Below are positions 7,733-16,305 of a DNA stretch of 52,565 bases, piece after piece. The notes under the pieces are model-generated. The model ran no database searches, was not told the origin of the DNA, and saw only the letters and a program-made list of their open reading frames with translations. Source of the stretch: an uncultured Bacteroidales bacterium (GTDB lineage Bacteria; Bacteroidota; Bacteroidia; Bacteroidales; P3); contig CALUHO010000021.1 of the NCBI GenBank assembly GCA_944320465.1, forward strand, positions 1 through 52,565. The letters run 5' to 3'. The translations under genes and the position numbers were made by a program. Each line of letters begins with the position of its first letter. The first letter of the stretch is position 1.

Positions 7733-8371
7733 AATCTCGGCCATCAGGTTCCGGCAGCAAGCGGCCACCACGCCCAAAGTGGCATCAGGCAGCATATAGC
7801 AAGGCGTAGTATATACATTATGCTTCCTATCGTAGACCACTTCCGGCCCGAACACATCCACTGGGCAGGCCCCCATAGCCTTCAAAATTTCATTTGTACC
7901 TTTGTCATGTCCCACAGTCACTTCCACACCCGGAATCAAGCGGCCCAGGATGACGGGGGCAATGCACATAGCCCCAACCGGCTTGCCGGCAGCCATCGTC
8001 TTGCGAATCGCCGATTCCACATCGGCATCCACCGTCATCGAAGCACCATCGACGGCAAAGGTGCTGAGGTTCTTGCCCGCCCCGAAACCACCGGGAAACA
8101 GCAAGCCGTCGAAAGTCGCCGGGTCGTAGGCCTTCAAATCCTTGACATCGCCCCTTGCAATCCGAGCCGATTCGGCCAGGACATTACGTTCCTCCGCCAT
8201 CGGCTGGCCGGTCAAATGGTTCACAACATGCATCTGCTTCTTGTCCGGTGCGAACATCTGGTAAGCGCAACCAGCTTCCTCTATCGCCAAAAGCGTCATC
8301 ATGGCTTCGCCGATTTCCGAACCATCGAACACCCCGCAGCCCGACAAAACCACTGCAAAAGTCTTTTTCAT
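7721..8371 (-). CDS. elbB: ElbB-type glyoxalase (DJ-1/PfpI superfamily)
   Basis: About 216 residues from MKKTFAVVLSGCGVFDGSE, a start typical of ElbB. An upstream ATG at 8410 adds 13 residues with no support. The core has GLLFPGGFGAGKNLSTFA and the nucleophile-elbow cysteine in VGAMCIAPVIL. ElbB of E. coli has weak glyoxalase activity and was linked to isoprenoid synthesis. It converges on dprA with a 12-bp overlap. The trxB terminator lies just upstream. Confidence 0.88.
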   Translation of the reverse strand: MKKTFAVVLSGCGVFDGSEIGEAMMTLLAIEEAGCAYQMFAPDKKQMHVVNHLTGQPMAEERNVLAESARIARGDVKDLKAYDPATFDGLLFPGGFGAGKNLSTFAVDGASMTVDADVESAIRKTMAAGKPVGAMCIAPVILGRLIPGVEVTVGHDKGTNEILKAMGACPVDVFGPEVVYDRKHNVYTTPCYMLPDATLGVVAACCRNLMAEILAR

Positions 8372-8441
8372 TGTCTTCTTGATTAAAAAACTCCATTCAT
8401 TGCGGAACATCCCTGCGCATCTTGTGCATCACGGCATTCCG

Positions 8442-8487
8442 AAAAAAGAAAAGGCGCATGGCTGACATCGCGAGCAACACATGCGCC
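8442..8487 (-). terminator. Intrinsic terminator after trxB
   Basis: Read on the minus strand, GGCGCATG (8487-8480) pairs with CATGCGCC (8460-8453) and is followed by TTTTCTTTTTT (8452-8442). It lies 35 bp after the trxB stop codon. Confidence 0.7.
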
Positions 8488-8521
8488 CCCACGCCTTTGC
8501 CATGCACCCTTTAATTCCTAT

Positions 8522-9457
8522 TTATTTCTCGTTATGGTCGGTCAGGAAACGTTCGGCCTCGATAGCCGCCATGCAGCCCGTACCGGCAGAGGTAATAGCC
8601 TGACGGTAATGCAAGTCCTGAACATCGCCCGCCGCGAACACCCCTTCCACCGAAGTCTGGGTCGTACCCGGCTTGGTCTTGATATGGCCGGTTTCGTGCA
8701 ACTCCAGCTGCCCTTTGAACAGCTTGGTGTTAGGCGTATGGCCAATTGCCACGAAGAAACCCGTCAATTCGATTTTCTTTTCCTCGCCCGTCTTCACATT
8801 GGTCAGGATAGCCCCGTTCACACCGTCTTCATCCCCTACGATTTCCTTGGTCACATGGTTCCACAGGATTTCAATCTTGGGATTGTTGAGCACGCGGTCC
8901 TGCATCGCCTTGGAAGCCCGGAGCTGGTCGCGACGCACAATCATATAGACCTTGCTGCACAGCCCGGCCAGATAGCAAGCCTCCTCGCAAGCCGTATCGC
9001 CGCCGCCAACTACCGCCACATCCTGATTGCGGTAGAAGAAACCGTCGCAAGTGGCGCAAGCCGAAACCCCCTGGCCGTTGTATTTCTTTTCCGAATCCAG
9101 ACCCAGCCAATTAGCCGTCGCACCGGTAGCCACAATCACTGTCAAGGCTTCGATTTCCTTGCCGTCATCGGTCTTGATATGGAAAGGACGCTTGGAAAAA
9201 TCCACTTCCGAAATCAGCCCGGGGCGGACATCGGTATTGAAACGCAAAGCCTGCTTGCGCAAGTCCTGCATCAAAGCCGGTCCCATCACCCCTTCCGGAT
9301 AACCGGGGAAGTTATCGACTTCGGTGGTAATCGTCAGCTGGCCGCCAGGCTGCATTCCTTCGTACAACACAGGTTTGAGGTCGGCGCGAGCCGCATAAAT
9401 GGCTGCCGTATAGCCGGCAGGACCGGATCCAATGATAAGACACTTTACTTTTTCCAT
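8522..9457 (-). CDS. trxB: Thioredoxin reductase
   Basis: 311 residues, the normal length. The FAD-binding GSGPAGYTAAIYAARA is at residues 10-25, the redox-active CATCDGFF near 135-142, the NADPH-binding GGGDTACEEA follows, and the C-terminal FAD site GVFAAGDVQD is present. It passes electrons from NADPH to thioredoxin in the cytoplasm. It is monocistronic, with its own terminator. The 269-bp upstream gap to the LysE gene contains only weakly supported short reading frames and no promoter that I can defend. Confidence 0.95.
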   Translation of the reverse strand: MEKVKCLIIGSGPAGYTAAIYAARADLKPVLYEGMQPGGQLTITTEVDNFPGYPEGVMGPALMQDLRKQALRFNTDVRPGLISEVDFSKRPFHIKTDDGKEIEALTVIVATGATANWLGLDSEKKYNGQGVSACATCDGFFYRNQDVAVVGGGDTACEEACYLAGLCSKVYMIVRRDQLRASKAMQDRVLNNPKIEILWNHVTKEIVGDEDGVNGAILTNVKTGEEKKIELTGFFVAIGHTPNTKLFKGQLELHETGHIKTKPGTTQTSVEGVFAAGDVQDLHYRQAITSAGTGCMAAIEAERFLTDHNEK

Positions 9458-9726
9458 CGTTATTTTAGTTTATCGTTTTCTTTTCCTTTCAATCATGCGA
9501 ATCCAAACGAACCTGAAGCCACAAAGAAGCATTCCTGTCGATTTCCTCGCAGGATTCCCGGCAGCCTTGACCGCTTGGGCATTCGCGACCACAAAAAAAC
9601 ACAAAATTTCTGACTTTTGGCAATTCCCACCCCGACAAGACCGAGGATAATCCCAACGTATTCAACCTCAATCTCATGCCCGCAAGAACCATTAGCGAGC
9701 CGCAAAGCGTCCAAACCACCCGAAAA

Positions 9727-10419
9727 CTATTGGAACATCAGTTTCCCCGTCACCTCATCCAAACTGAGAGGAACGAAACTGCTCACTAGCAAATAAATGC
9801 CAAACAGCACCAACAGCACCCCAACCACCTTGTTCACAATGCCCACTGTCCGGGCATTGATGAATTTCTTGATCCTATGCGCCACAAACGACTTCAAGGT
9901 ATCCATCGCGAAAACCGTACCCAAGGTCATCAAAAAAAACAGTATCACCCGGAAATGCACCACCTCCCCGGCTTCGGTGGTATATTTGGCCGAAATCGTC
10001 CCGACCGAAACGAACCAGAAAATCCAAGTGGCCGGATTGGCCATATTGGTAAAAAAACCTTTGAAGAAGTACTTCCAATGCAAGGGCATCCGGATTTCCT
10101 CCCCATGGTTTTCCATGACTTTTTGAAGCTGAACCTTTTTCCGGAACGTGTAAATACCAATCAGAACCAAGATAATACCCCCTACCACCCCGATAATCTT
10201 GCTGGCGGCCGGGTCGGAAAACAAACGGGAAGCCCCCAAGAAAGATATGGCCACCAAAAGCGAATCGCTCAGGAAAATGCCGAACGCCAAACGGAATGCC
10301 GGACGGAACCCCCTTTCCAAGCTGGTCTGTATCAGCGTGAAAAAGGCAGGCCCGAACATCAAGCTCAAAGTCAGACCTGCAACAAACCCTTCTATTATCG
10401 TGTGCCAGACTGCGTACAA
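9727..10419 (-). CDS. LysE family amino-acid exporter
   Basis: 230 residues with about six hydrophobic segments. The N-terminus GFVAGLTLSLMFGPAFFTLIQTSLERGFR is the LysE/RhtB signature region, and NPATWIFWF in the middle matches the conserved second-half motif. These inner-membrane carriers export amino acids or related metabolites. The substrate cannot be told from sequence. It lies 180 bp downstream, on the same strand, of the alpha/beta hydrolase at 10600. Confidence 0.85.
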   Translation of the reverse strand: MYAVWHTIIEGFVAGLTLSLMFGPAFFTLIQTSLERGFRPAFRLAFGIFLSDSLLVAISFLGASRLFSDPAASKIIGVVGGIILVLIGIYTFRKKVQLQKVMENHGEEIRMPLHWKYFFKGFFTNMANPATWIFWFVSVGTISAKYTTEAGEVVHFRVILFFLMTLGTVFAMDTLKSFVAHRIKKFINARTVGIVNKVVGVLLVLFGIYLLVSSFVPLSLDEVTGKLMFQ

Positions 10420-10558
10420 ACTGTTTCCGTCTTAGATGTTTGAAACAGCGAAGATACGAAATAATCTTTTCCCTATGTGCGCTCTCCATGGCGAAACATT
10501 GTGTAAACACTTCGCATGCAAATGCGACAAAACGTGAAAAGGGCAAAAGACACCAAGA

Positions 10559-10589
10559 TGCGGTATGGCGAATGCTTCGCCATGCCGCA
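10559..10589 (-). terminator. Hairpin after the secreted alpha/beta hydrolase
   Basis: TGCGGTATGGCGAA (10559-10572) pairs with TTCGCCATGCCGCA (10576-10589) with one mismatch and a 3-base loop. It is 11 bp after the stop codon of the minus-strand hydrolase. There is no long T-run on the minus strand, so termination strength is uncertain. It also marks the left end of the accessory block. Confidence 0.55.
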
Positions 10590-10599
10590 CAATAAAGGA

Positions 10600-11679
10600 T
10601 TACTTCAAATACTCACGGAAAAAACCTTCAATCTTGTCGAACGGTATCTTTTCGAAATTGTCATACAGGTCGGTGTGGTTGGCACCGGGAACAATCAGCA
10701 GTTCCTTGTTGTCGCCAGCCAGTTTCTTATAGGTGTCCTCGCTGAAGTAGCGCGAATGGGCTTTCTCCCCATGGACAAGCAGGACGGCGCTGCGGATTTC
10801 GCCTGCGTATGACAAAATCGGCATGTTCAGGAACGAAAGCGCCGAAGTCTTGTTCCAGCCGCCATTGGAGTTGAGCGAACGCTTGTGGTATCCGCGCTCC
10901 GTCTTGTAATAGGCGAAATAGTCCTTCACGTACTGCGGGGCATCGTCAGCTACCACATCGGGCAGACCACCGGCGAGCTCATACGATCCGTTACGGTAAT
11001 CCGTTGTGCGCTGGGTGTTCAGCTGGCAGCGCAGTTCGTGGCGTGCGTCGGCATTGTCAGCGGCATCGAAATAGCCATTGGCCGTGACACGGCTCATGTC
11101 GTACATCGTGGCGGCAACGGTAGCCTTGATGCGCGTGTCGATGGCCGCCGCATTGACCGCCATACCACCCCAACCGCAGATGCCGAGGATACCTATCCGC
11201 TCCGGATCCACGTCGTTACGGGTCGAAAGGTAGTCCACTGCCGCGCAGAAATCCTCGGTATTAATGTCGGGCGATGCCACATAGCGAGGCTGACCGCCGC
11301 TCTCGCCCGTGAACGAGGGGTCGAAGGCTATCGTAAGGAAACCGCGCTTAGCAAGTTCCTGCGCATACAGCCCGGAGGCCTGCTCCTTCACGGCTCCGAA
11401 AGGACCGCTGACGGCTATTGCGGGCAACTTGCTGCCATCCGTATTCTTGGGAATGTAGAGGTCTGCGGCAAGTGTCACGCCGTAGCGGTTGTGGAAGGTG
11501 ATCTTGCTGTGGATCACCTTGTCGCTCAGAGGGAATGTCTTGTCCCATTCCTGGGTGAGGTTGAGTTTTTCTTCCATAAATCCTGTATTTTCTTGTGCAA
11601 TAACTGAGTTTGTATTGACAGCTGTGATAATCACCCCTGCGAGAAGGAGTCTCCGGATAAATGATTTCGCCATATTCAT
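10600..11679 (-). CDS. Secreted alpha/beta hydrolase (YcjY/dienelactone-hydrolase type)
   Basis: 359 residues with an N-terminal signal peptide (RRLLLAGVIITAVNTNSVIA, cut near 28). The hydrolase core has GPFGAVKEQASG, FDPSFTGESGG and the elbow GILGICGWGGMAV, with cysteine at the usual nucleophile place as in dienelactone hydrolases. The probable catalytic histidine is in VPGANHTDLY. It is a clear paralogue of the protein at 16306-17289, which lacks a signal peptide; the two lie at opposite ends of the accessory block. The substrate is unknown. Confidence 0.82.
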   Translation of the reverse strand: MNMAKSFIRRLLLAGVIITAVNTNSVIAQENTGFMEEKLNLTQEWDKTFPLSDKVIHSKITFHNRYGVTLAADLYIPKNTDGSKLPAIAVSGPFGAVKEQASGLYAQELAKRGFLTIAFDPSFTGESGGQPRYVASPDINTEDFCAAVDYLSTRNDVDPERIGILGICGWGGMAVNAAAIDTRIKATVAATMYDMSRVTANGYFDAADNADARHELRCQLNTQRTTDYRNGSYELAGGLPDVVADDAPQYVKDYFAYYKTERGYHKRSLNSNGGWNKTSALSFLNMPILSYAGEIRSAVLLVHGEKAHSRYFSEDTYKKLAGDNKELLIVPGANHTDLYDNFEKIPFDKIEGFFREYLK

Positions 11680-11699
11680 ACACTTGTTTTTTTACAGCA

Positions 11700-11707
11700 C
11701 AAAGATA
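11700..11707 (-). promoter_or_regulatory. Possible Bacteroidetes -7 box (TATCTTTG)
   Basis: On the minus strand TATCTTTG lies 21-28 bp before the hydrolase start. I see no good TTTG at -33, so this is only half of the consensus. Confidence 0.4.
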
Positions 11708-11782
11708 TTCCCCCAAACAACAGCCCCCTGTATCTGATTTACTGAGGTCTGTACGCATTTTACGGATTCCGCCACCAACTGA

Positions 11783-12018
11783 CTATCGAACGAAATTGGT
11801 CTTGACGGAGGGTTCTTTCCCGGGCAGGGGCTGAGTCTTAAGACCTTTCAGCACCCAGGCTATGCTGCGGCCGAGAGTGCAGCCCTGCACGGCCTTCGCC
11901 CCTATCGGCACGATCTCAGTTTCCACACCCTCCGCCTCAAGGGTCCCGGCCACTTCCTTCAGGGCCGTGAATGTGTTCCGTTGTTTCTCGGGCTTTCGTT
12001 GATTAAAAGTACTTTCAT
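11783..12018 (-). pseudogene. Broken NADPH-dependent FMN reductase (flavodoxin-fold) gene
   Basis: From ATG 12018 the reading frame gives MKVLLINESPRNNG, the flavin-binding start of this family, and then stops because one A is missing. In the next frame TFTALKEVAGTLEAEGVETE and VPIGAKAVQGC continue the fold, but the central part is absent. The sequence then joins to SIAWVLKG and PLPGKEPSVKTNFVR, the usual C-terminal end of these enzymes. So the remnant carries one frameshift and one internal deletion of roughly half the gene. It lies between the secreted hydrolase and the S41 peptidase, on the same strand. Confidence 0.75.
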
Positions 12019-12042
12019 GTTTTTATCATTTATACCTATTTT

Positions 12043-14187
12043 CTATTCTATCAGTTTAAGCACATGATTCAATATGGCATCGGTCCCGTCTTTTAATTCA
12101 TCGACTGTGCTTTGTATCTCTATATCAGGAATCAGACCGACACGATATGTGGGATTTCCATCACTGTTCAATACGGATACTCCGCTGAACCCTGTCAATA
12201 CACCTCCCGGCAACCATATTGTCGATATGTCCCCGTCTGTTCCTGAGGTCTGTCTGCCTACGGACTTTGCATTGGGCAATGACGTAAGAGCCAGTGCGGT
12301 ATATTCTGACTGACTGAATGTGCTTTCATCGATTATCACGTAAACAGGATTTTTGTAACAGGATAATCTGCTGCCTCTTAAAGGCTCCGCATCGATTATC
12401 TCAAAATCACGGGGTCTGACAGTTCGTAACTGGCGGATTTTCGCAAATCTGCAAGTGCCGTCAGCGAGCATATCACCCAATCTGTACAGAATATACTCAT
12501 TCGGGTACGGTCTCAGGTCGATTATAAGTGCCTTTGTCATTTTTATTGAATTCCATAAGAATCCAAGGTATTCCTTCCTCAGATTCCCAACATCGATATA
12601 CCCGACTCCGTCTATCTCTTTATAGCATGTGTCGGATGTTGTCTCTGATGTAGCCGGCATAGTGTTGAATGTCGGTATGGTTCTTTCTTTCAGCGCACTA
12701 TTGTCTGTTGACTGCAAGACAATGGTCAGAGAGTCTCCATCTGTCCTGAAGATTTCTTCACTGATTCTAAGCTTGATTGCGCCTTGGTTTGCGGCTGTTG
12801 TCAAATCCTGCCTCTGGCCAAATATTTCGCTTACGCTTTGTCCATTGATGGAAATCACCCTGTCTCCCGGAGCTATTCCATAAACATTTTCACCGACACT
12901 TGATACATATAACTGACCGTCGATAAACTTAGCCTTCAAATCCGCTTTCTTTGCTCCGTACAGCATCCTGTAAGGTTCGCTCTCCGCATACACCTGGCTG
13001 TGCCCGTCAAATATTTCATGTGAAAGCCTGTTTAATGACGATATGTACTCCTGTTTGGATTTTACGTTCATGAATATCGGAATATACTCTTTCAGAACAT
13101 CATCCCAGTTGGGAATACTCCCGATGTTTGGATAATAATACTGCACGGCATTCCAGAACCTAAACAGACTCAAGAGCTGCAACGACTGTGACGGGAAGGA
13201 CATGTCTTCGTATTTCTTTTCATGCTGAAAATTCGGTACGCTATTGCGTTCCAGGCGGATGTAACGGGATTCTCTCGAGAAATCAGCAGACCAGAAACTG
13301 TTTATGAGGTCTTTGACATAAGTTGATGTATTGGAGTAAGCCCATTCGGGAGCCACGCTGTTATCAGCACCTGGAATATTATCGGTTTTACACCACTTTC
13401 TCAGAAGAACCGGTATGGAATCCTCATTGTCTGCATTTATTACGGCAGGTAAAATCTTTGCCAACTCCACGTCAACGGCTATGTCTCCATTCATGACATC
13501 GGGGTGAGTGTATTTCATTGCGCCCCAGAGTTTGCATAAATCGAATAAGCGCATCACCTGTAAATCAGAAGGCTCGCCATGCAGAAGCAGTCCGTGAAAG
13601 ACAGAATCACTTTGTTCCGGAGTGTTGACGGCCCTTCCGTTAAGTTGACAGAGCGGAACCCCGTCTATGGATATTGAAAAATTGTCAAACCATGCCTGGC
13701 CATCCCCGATAAGCATTCCTCCGAAAACAATTTGCTCGGCTGACTGACTGTACGGGACTGTGAGCTCGTATCTTTTCCAGTCAGAATCTCCCTTAACGCC
13801 ATTCCTATTCATGTTTGCGAACGAAACATCGGGATCGACACGAATCCAAATTCCGGCATAACCGTTATTGACCGCTTCGGTTTTGATGTATCCCGAAAGC
13901 GTCAGCTTCCTTCCATCAAAACGTTCCGAAATGGTATTTGACCAAGAACCGAAATAGCTTTTCTTTTCATCCGGAGATTTGATGCTCAGACAATATCCCT
14001 GACCTTCAATTGAATCTAACGAGAAAACGTAATCAGAATGCTGTGTATTTGCCTCCCAAAGAATCGGATTGACACCCTTGACTGAATCAATATTCATGTT
14101 GTAACAGGATGAATCATCTGCCCTATTTTGAGTACTGCAAAAGCAGAACAGAAACGCAGAAATCAACAAACAAATGAATTTTTTCAT
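12043..14187 (-). CDS. S41 family peptidase lipoprotein
   Basis: About 714 residues from MKKFICLLISAFLFCFCSTQ, a lipoprotein signal with cysteine after LFCF; the longer reading frame starts upstream of the likely promoter and is rejected. The N-terminal ~160 residues look like a beta-sandwich binding domain (WFDNFSISIDGVPL). A helical S41 N-domain (LCKLWGAMKYTHPDV), a PDZ-like segment (VYGIAPGDRVISING) and the C-terminal protease domain with DESTFSQSEYTALAL and GRQTSGTDGD follow. It is probably anchored in the envelope. Codon use looks more A/T-rich than in the flanking housekeeping genes, which supports acquisition. Confidence 0.82.
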   Translation of the reverse strand: MKKFICLLISAFLFCFCSTQNRADDSSCYNMNIDSVKGVNPILWEANTQHSDYVFSLDSIEGQGYCLSIKSPDEKKSYFGSWSNTISERFDGRKLTLSGYIKTEAVNNGYAGIWIRVDPDVSFANMNRNGVKGDSDWKRYELTVPYSQSAEQIVFGGMLIGDGQAWFDNFSISIDGVPLCQLNGRAVNTPEQSDSVFHGLLLHGEPSDLQVMRLFDLCKLWGAMKYTHPDVMNGDIAVDVELAKILPAVINADNEDSIPVLLRKWCKTDNIPGADNSVAPEWAYSNTSTYVKDLINSFWSADFSRESRYIRLERNSVPNFQHEKKYEDMSFPSQSLQLLSLFRFWNAVQYYYPNIGSIPNWDDVLKEYIPIFMNVKSKQEYISSLNRLSHEIFDGHSQVYAESEPYRMLYGAKKADLKAKFIDGQLYVSSVGENVYGIAPGDRVISINGQSVSEIFGQRQDLTTAANQGAIKLRISEEIFRTDGDSLTIVLQSTDNSALKERTIPTFNTMPATSETTSDTCYKEIDGVGYIDVGNLRKEYLGFLWNSIKMTKALIIDLRPYPNEYILYRLGDMLADGTCRFAKIRQLRTVRPRDFEIIDAEPLRGSRLSCYKNPVYVIIDESTFSQSEYTALALTSLPNAKSVGRQTSGTDGDISTIWLPGGVLTGFSGVSVLNSDGNPTYRVGLIPDIEIQSTVDELKDGTDAILNHVLKLIE

Positions 14188-14289
14188 ATCACCCATGCTT
14201 TTAGTTTGTAAATATACGGATAATCTTTCCAAGAGAAAATTTTTCACACCTTTACGGCCCCAAAATTCAATTCAGCCTGCTGCAATATG

Positions 14290-14467
14290 AGAGGAATCAA
14301 CCAGTGGAAATACCATACCCGCCCGTCCTCCGCCGATGCCAGCGACAGCGGCAGCGGAAGACCGTAGGCGGAACCGTCCTCCGGATGAAACTTACCGCGA
14401 TGTACGGAGCCTTACGCATGACCTCCAGAACCCATTCGGCGGGCATTTCTCTGCTGACCTTTCTCAT
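14290..14467 (-). pseudogene. Broken pyridoxamine 5'-phosphate oxidase-like (NimA-type) gene
   Basis: The minus strand from ATG 14467 reads MRKVSREMPAEWVLEVMRKA, then PYIAVSFI. After a frameshift it continues HPEDGSAYGLPLPLSLAS and EDGRVWYFHW, the N-terminal half of a flavin-binding PNPOx-like protein. The C-terminal half is missing. Its ATG overlaps the TGA of the AraC gene (ATGA), a sign that the two were once translationally coupled. Left end approximate. Confidence 0.65.
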
Positions 14468-15300
14468 TTTTCGATATTTTTAAAAAGACTGTTCCTGTAT
14501 TCAGTAGGACTAACGCCTAACCGTTTCTGGATATACCGGCTGAAATAAGACACGGAAGAGAAATTCATCCGCTCCGTGATTTCGGTCAGCGAAAGTTCCT
14601 TTTGCCGGAGCAGACGGGTGATTTCCTGCATGGTGAAGCGGTCTATCCAGTAAGAGGCAGGTTTCCCGCTTATCTTTTTGCATATTTCCGACAGATAGTG
14701 GGGCGTGATACAGAGGTGCGAAGCATAAAATTCAAGATCCCTGTTCCGGACATATTCACCGTTATACAGCAATTCTATGAAAGCTCGTAACAGGGAGGTG
14801 ACACGCACCGACACTTGCAGGTCCTTGTGACTGCGGGCGTGAATGTCGTACAGGTCAAGAATATGCGCGGTCAGCAGGCTGCCCAATAATTCTTCGCGAA
14901 AAAAGTGCTTCTCGTCTTCCATGCGCATCCACAGATATTGCAAAGCCGCCTCGCATATCCGGAAGTCCCGTTCGGACAATTTCATGACCGGATCCCGCAA
15001 GAGAGACAGATGTCCTATGATGCCATAATTGCTGCGAATGGCAATCGAAGTAACAAAAGCCTCCGAAAGGTTCATCAAGATGCCTTGGAAATCATCTGAC
15101 GCGGAGAAGTCCGAAGCAAGTGTCGCATTGGGCAGAATGACATAATCACCGGAAGAAATGTCATAATGGGTGTCCTGGAAAGCAAATCCCATATTGCCCT
15201 TTCTGCAAAGGATATGAATCACCCTTCCCGCATACTGCAAAGTGCTAATTCCCTGCCAGCTATCGGCAAAAACAATACCGTCGAATTTCGTATCTTCCAT
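14464..15300 (-). CDS. AraC family transcriptional regulator
   Basis: About 278 residues from MEDTKFDGIVFADSWQG; an upstream ATG at 15348 adds 16 residues of doubtful value. The N-terminal part looks like a cupin sensor domain (FAFQDTHYDISSGDYVILPN). The C-terminal ~100 residues hold two helix-turn-helix motifs, including LCITPHYLSEICKKISGKP and the AraC signature FSSVSYFSRYIQKRLGVSPTEYR. It is divergent from the aldo/keto reductase gene (136-bp spacer) and probably controls it. The stop overlaps the start of the broken PNPOx gene. Confidence 0.88.
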   Translation of the reverse strand: MEDTKFDGIVFADSWQGISTLQYAGRVIHILCRKGNMGFAFQDTHYDISSGDYVILPNATLASDFSASDDFQGILMNLSEAFVTSIAIRSNYGIIGHLSLLRDPVMKLSERDFRICEAALQYLWMRMEDEKHFFREELLGSLLTAHILDLYDIHARSHKDLQVSVRVTSLLRAFIELLYNGEYVRNRDLEFYASHLCITPHYLSEICKKISGKPASYWIDRFTMQEITRLLRQKELSLTEITERMNFSSVSYFSRYIQKRLGVSPTEYRNSLFKNIEK

Positions 15301-15402
15301 CCTCTGGCAAGCTGAATATGTTTGTCCGTAAAAATACGCAAAAACCACGAATAGTGAAAATATCGCCCTTAATTATGCAATAACGGGACAACAGGTACGC
15401 CG

Positions 15403-15410
15403 TAATTTTG
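15403..15410 (+). promoter_or_regulatory. Possible -7 box of the aldo/keto reductase gene
   Basis: TAATTTTG fits TAnnTTTG and lies 26-33 bp before the ATG. No clear TTTG is found 19-21 bp upstream, which would fit a promoter that depends on the divergent AraC activator. Confidence 0.4.
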
Positions 15411-15435
15411 CACCAGAAATTAAAACACTGATTAT

Positions 15436-16284
15436 ATGAAAGACGCAAGATTGAACAATGGCGTGATGATGCCGGCCATCGGATTCGGCGTTTATCAGAT
15501 TTCTGAAAATGAAACGGAACGTGTCGTGAGCGATGCCATCGAAGCAGGTTATCGGATGTTCGACACGGCCGCTTCATATTTCAACGAAGAACAAGTAGGC
15601 AATGCCGTCCGTCAGAGCGGCATCAAGCGCGAGGATTTTTTCATCACTACCAAACTGTGGATCCAAGACTATGAATACGAGGACGCGCTCCGTGCCTTTG
15701 AAAAGTCATTGAAGCTGCTCGGACTTGATTATATCGACCTCTACCTGCTGCACAAACCCTACGGCAACTATTATGCGGCCTGGAGAGCCTGCGAGCGGCT
15801 TTACAAAGAAGGACTTGCCCGCGCCATCGGCGTGACCAGTTTCTCCAATGAACGACTACAGGACCTTTTCCTGCATAATGAAATAAAGCCCGCCGTGAAC
15901 CAGCTTGAAACACACCCGTTTTTCCAGCAACAGGCCGCCAATACGTTCTTGCAGAAAGAGGCTATCCAGCATGAGGCATGGGCGCCTTTTGCCGAAGGAA
16001 AGAATGACATTTGGAACAATCCGGTGTTGAAAGCCATCGCAGAAAAACACGGAAGGTCGGTCGGGCAAGTCGTTCTCCGCTGGCAGAACCAGCGCAATGT
16101 GGTGGTCATTCCCAAGACGGTACGCAAGGAACGGATGATAGAGAACTTTTCCATCTTTGATTTTACATTAACGGATCAGGAAATGGAAGCTATTGCCAGA
16201 CTGGACACGGGGAAAAGCCCGATTTACGATGATATGGATTTGGCAACGGTGAAAGGCATCGGATTGCATAAAATCCATGAATAA
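15436..16284 (+). CDS. Aldo/keto reductase
   Basis: 282 residues, a single TIM-barrel AKR. The catalytic tetrad is visible: D43 and Y48 (FDTAASY), K73 (TTKLW) and H106 (LYLLHKPYG). The C-terminal NADPH-binding stretch VVIPKTVRKERMIENF is present. The start fits the family, LNNGVMMPAIGFGVYQI. It reduces small aldehydes or ketones with NADPH; the true substrate is unknown. It lies 21 bp upstream of the second alpha/beta hydrolase, forming a two-gene unit, and is divergent from the AraC gene. Confidence 0.92.
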   Translation: MKDARLNNGVMMPAIGFGVYQISENETERVVSDAIEAGYRMFDTAASYFNEEQVGNAVRQSGIKREDFFITTKLWIQDYEYEDALRAFEKSLKLLGLDYIDLYLLHKPYGNYYAAWRACERLYKEGLARAIGVTSFSNERLQDLFLHNEIKPAVNQLETHPFFQQQAANTFLQKEAIQHEAWAPFAEGKNDIWNNPVLKAIAEKHGRSVGQVVLRWQNQRNVVVIPKTVRKERMIENFSIFDFTLTDQEMEAIARLDTGKSPIYDDMDLATVKGIGLHKIHE

Positions 16285-16305
16285 TCATCAAGGAGCAATA
16301 AGGCA

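Noticed and set aside
8534..9613. 359-residue plus-strand frame opposite trxB
   Set aside because: trxB has complete motifs on the other strand; this frame has none.
9489..9719. 76-residue frame upstream of trxB
   Set aside because: No motif or recognisable family and no promoter; probably chance.
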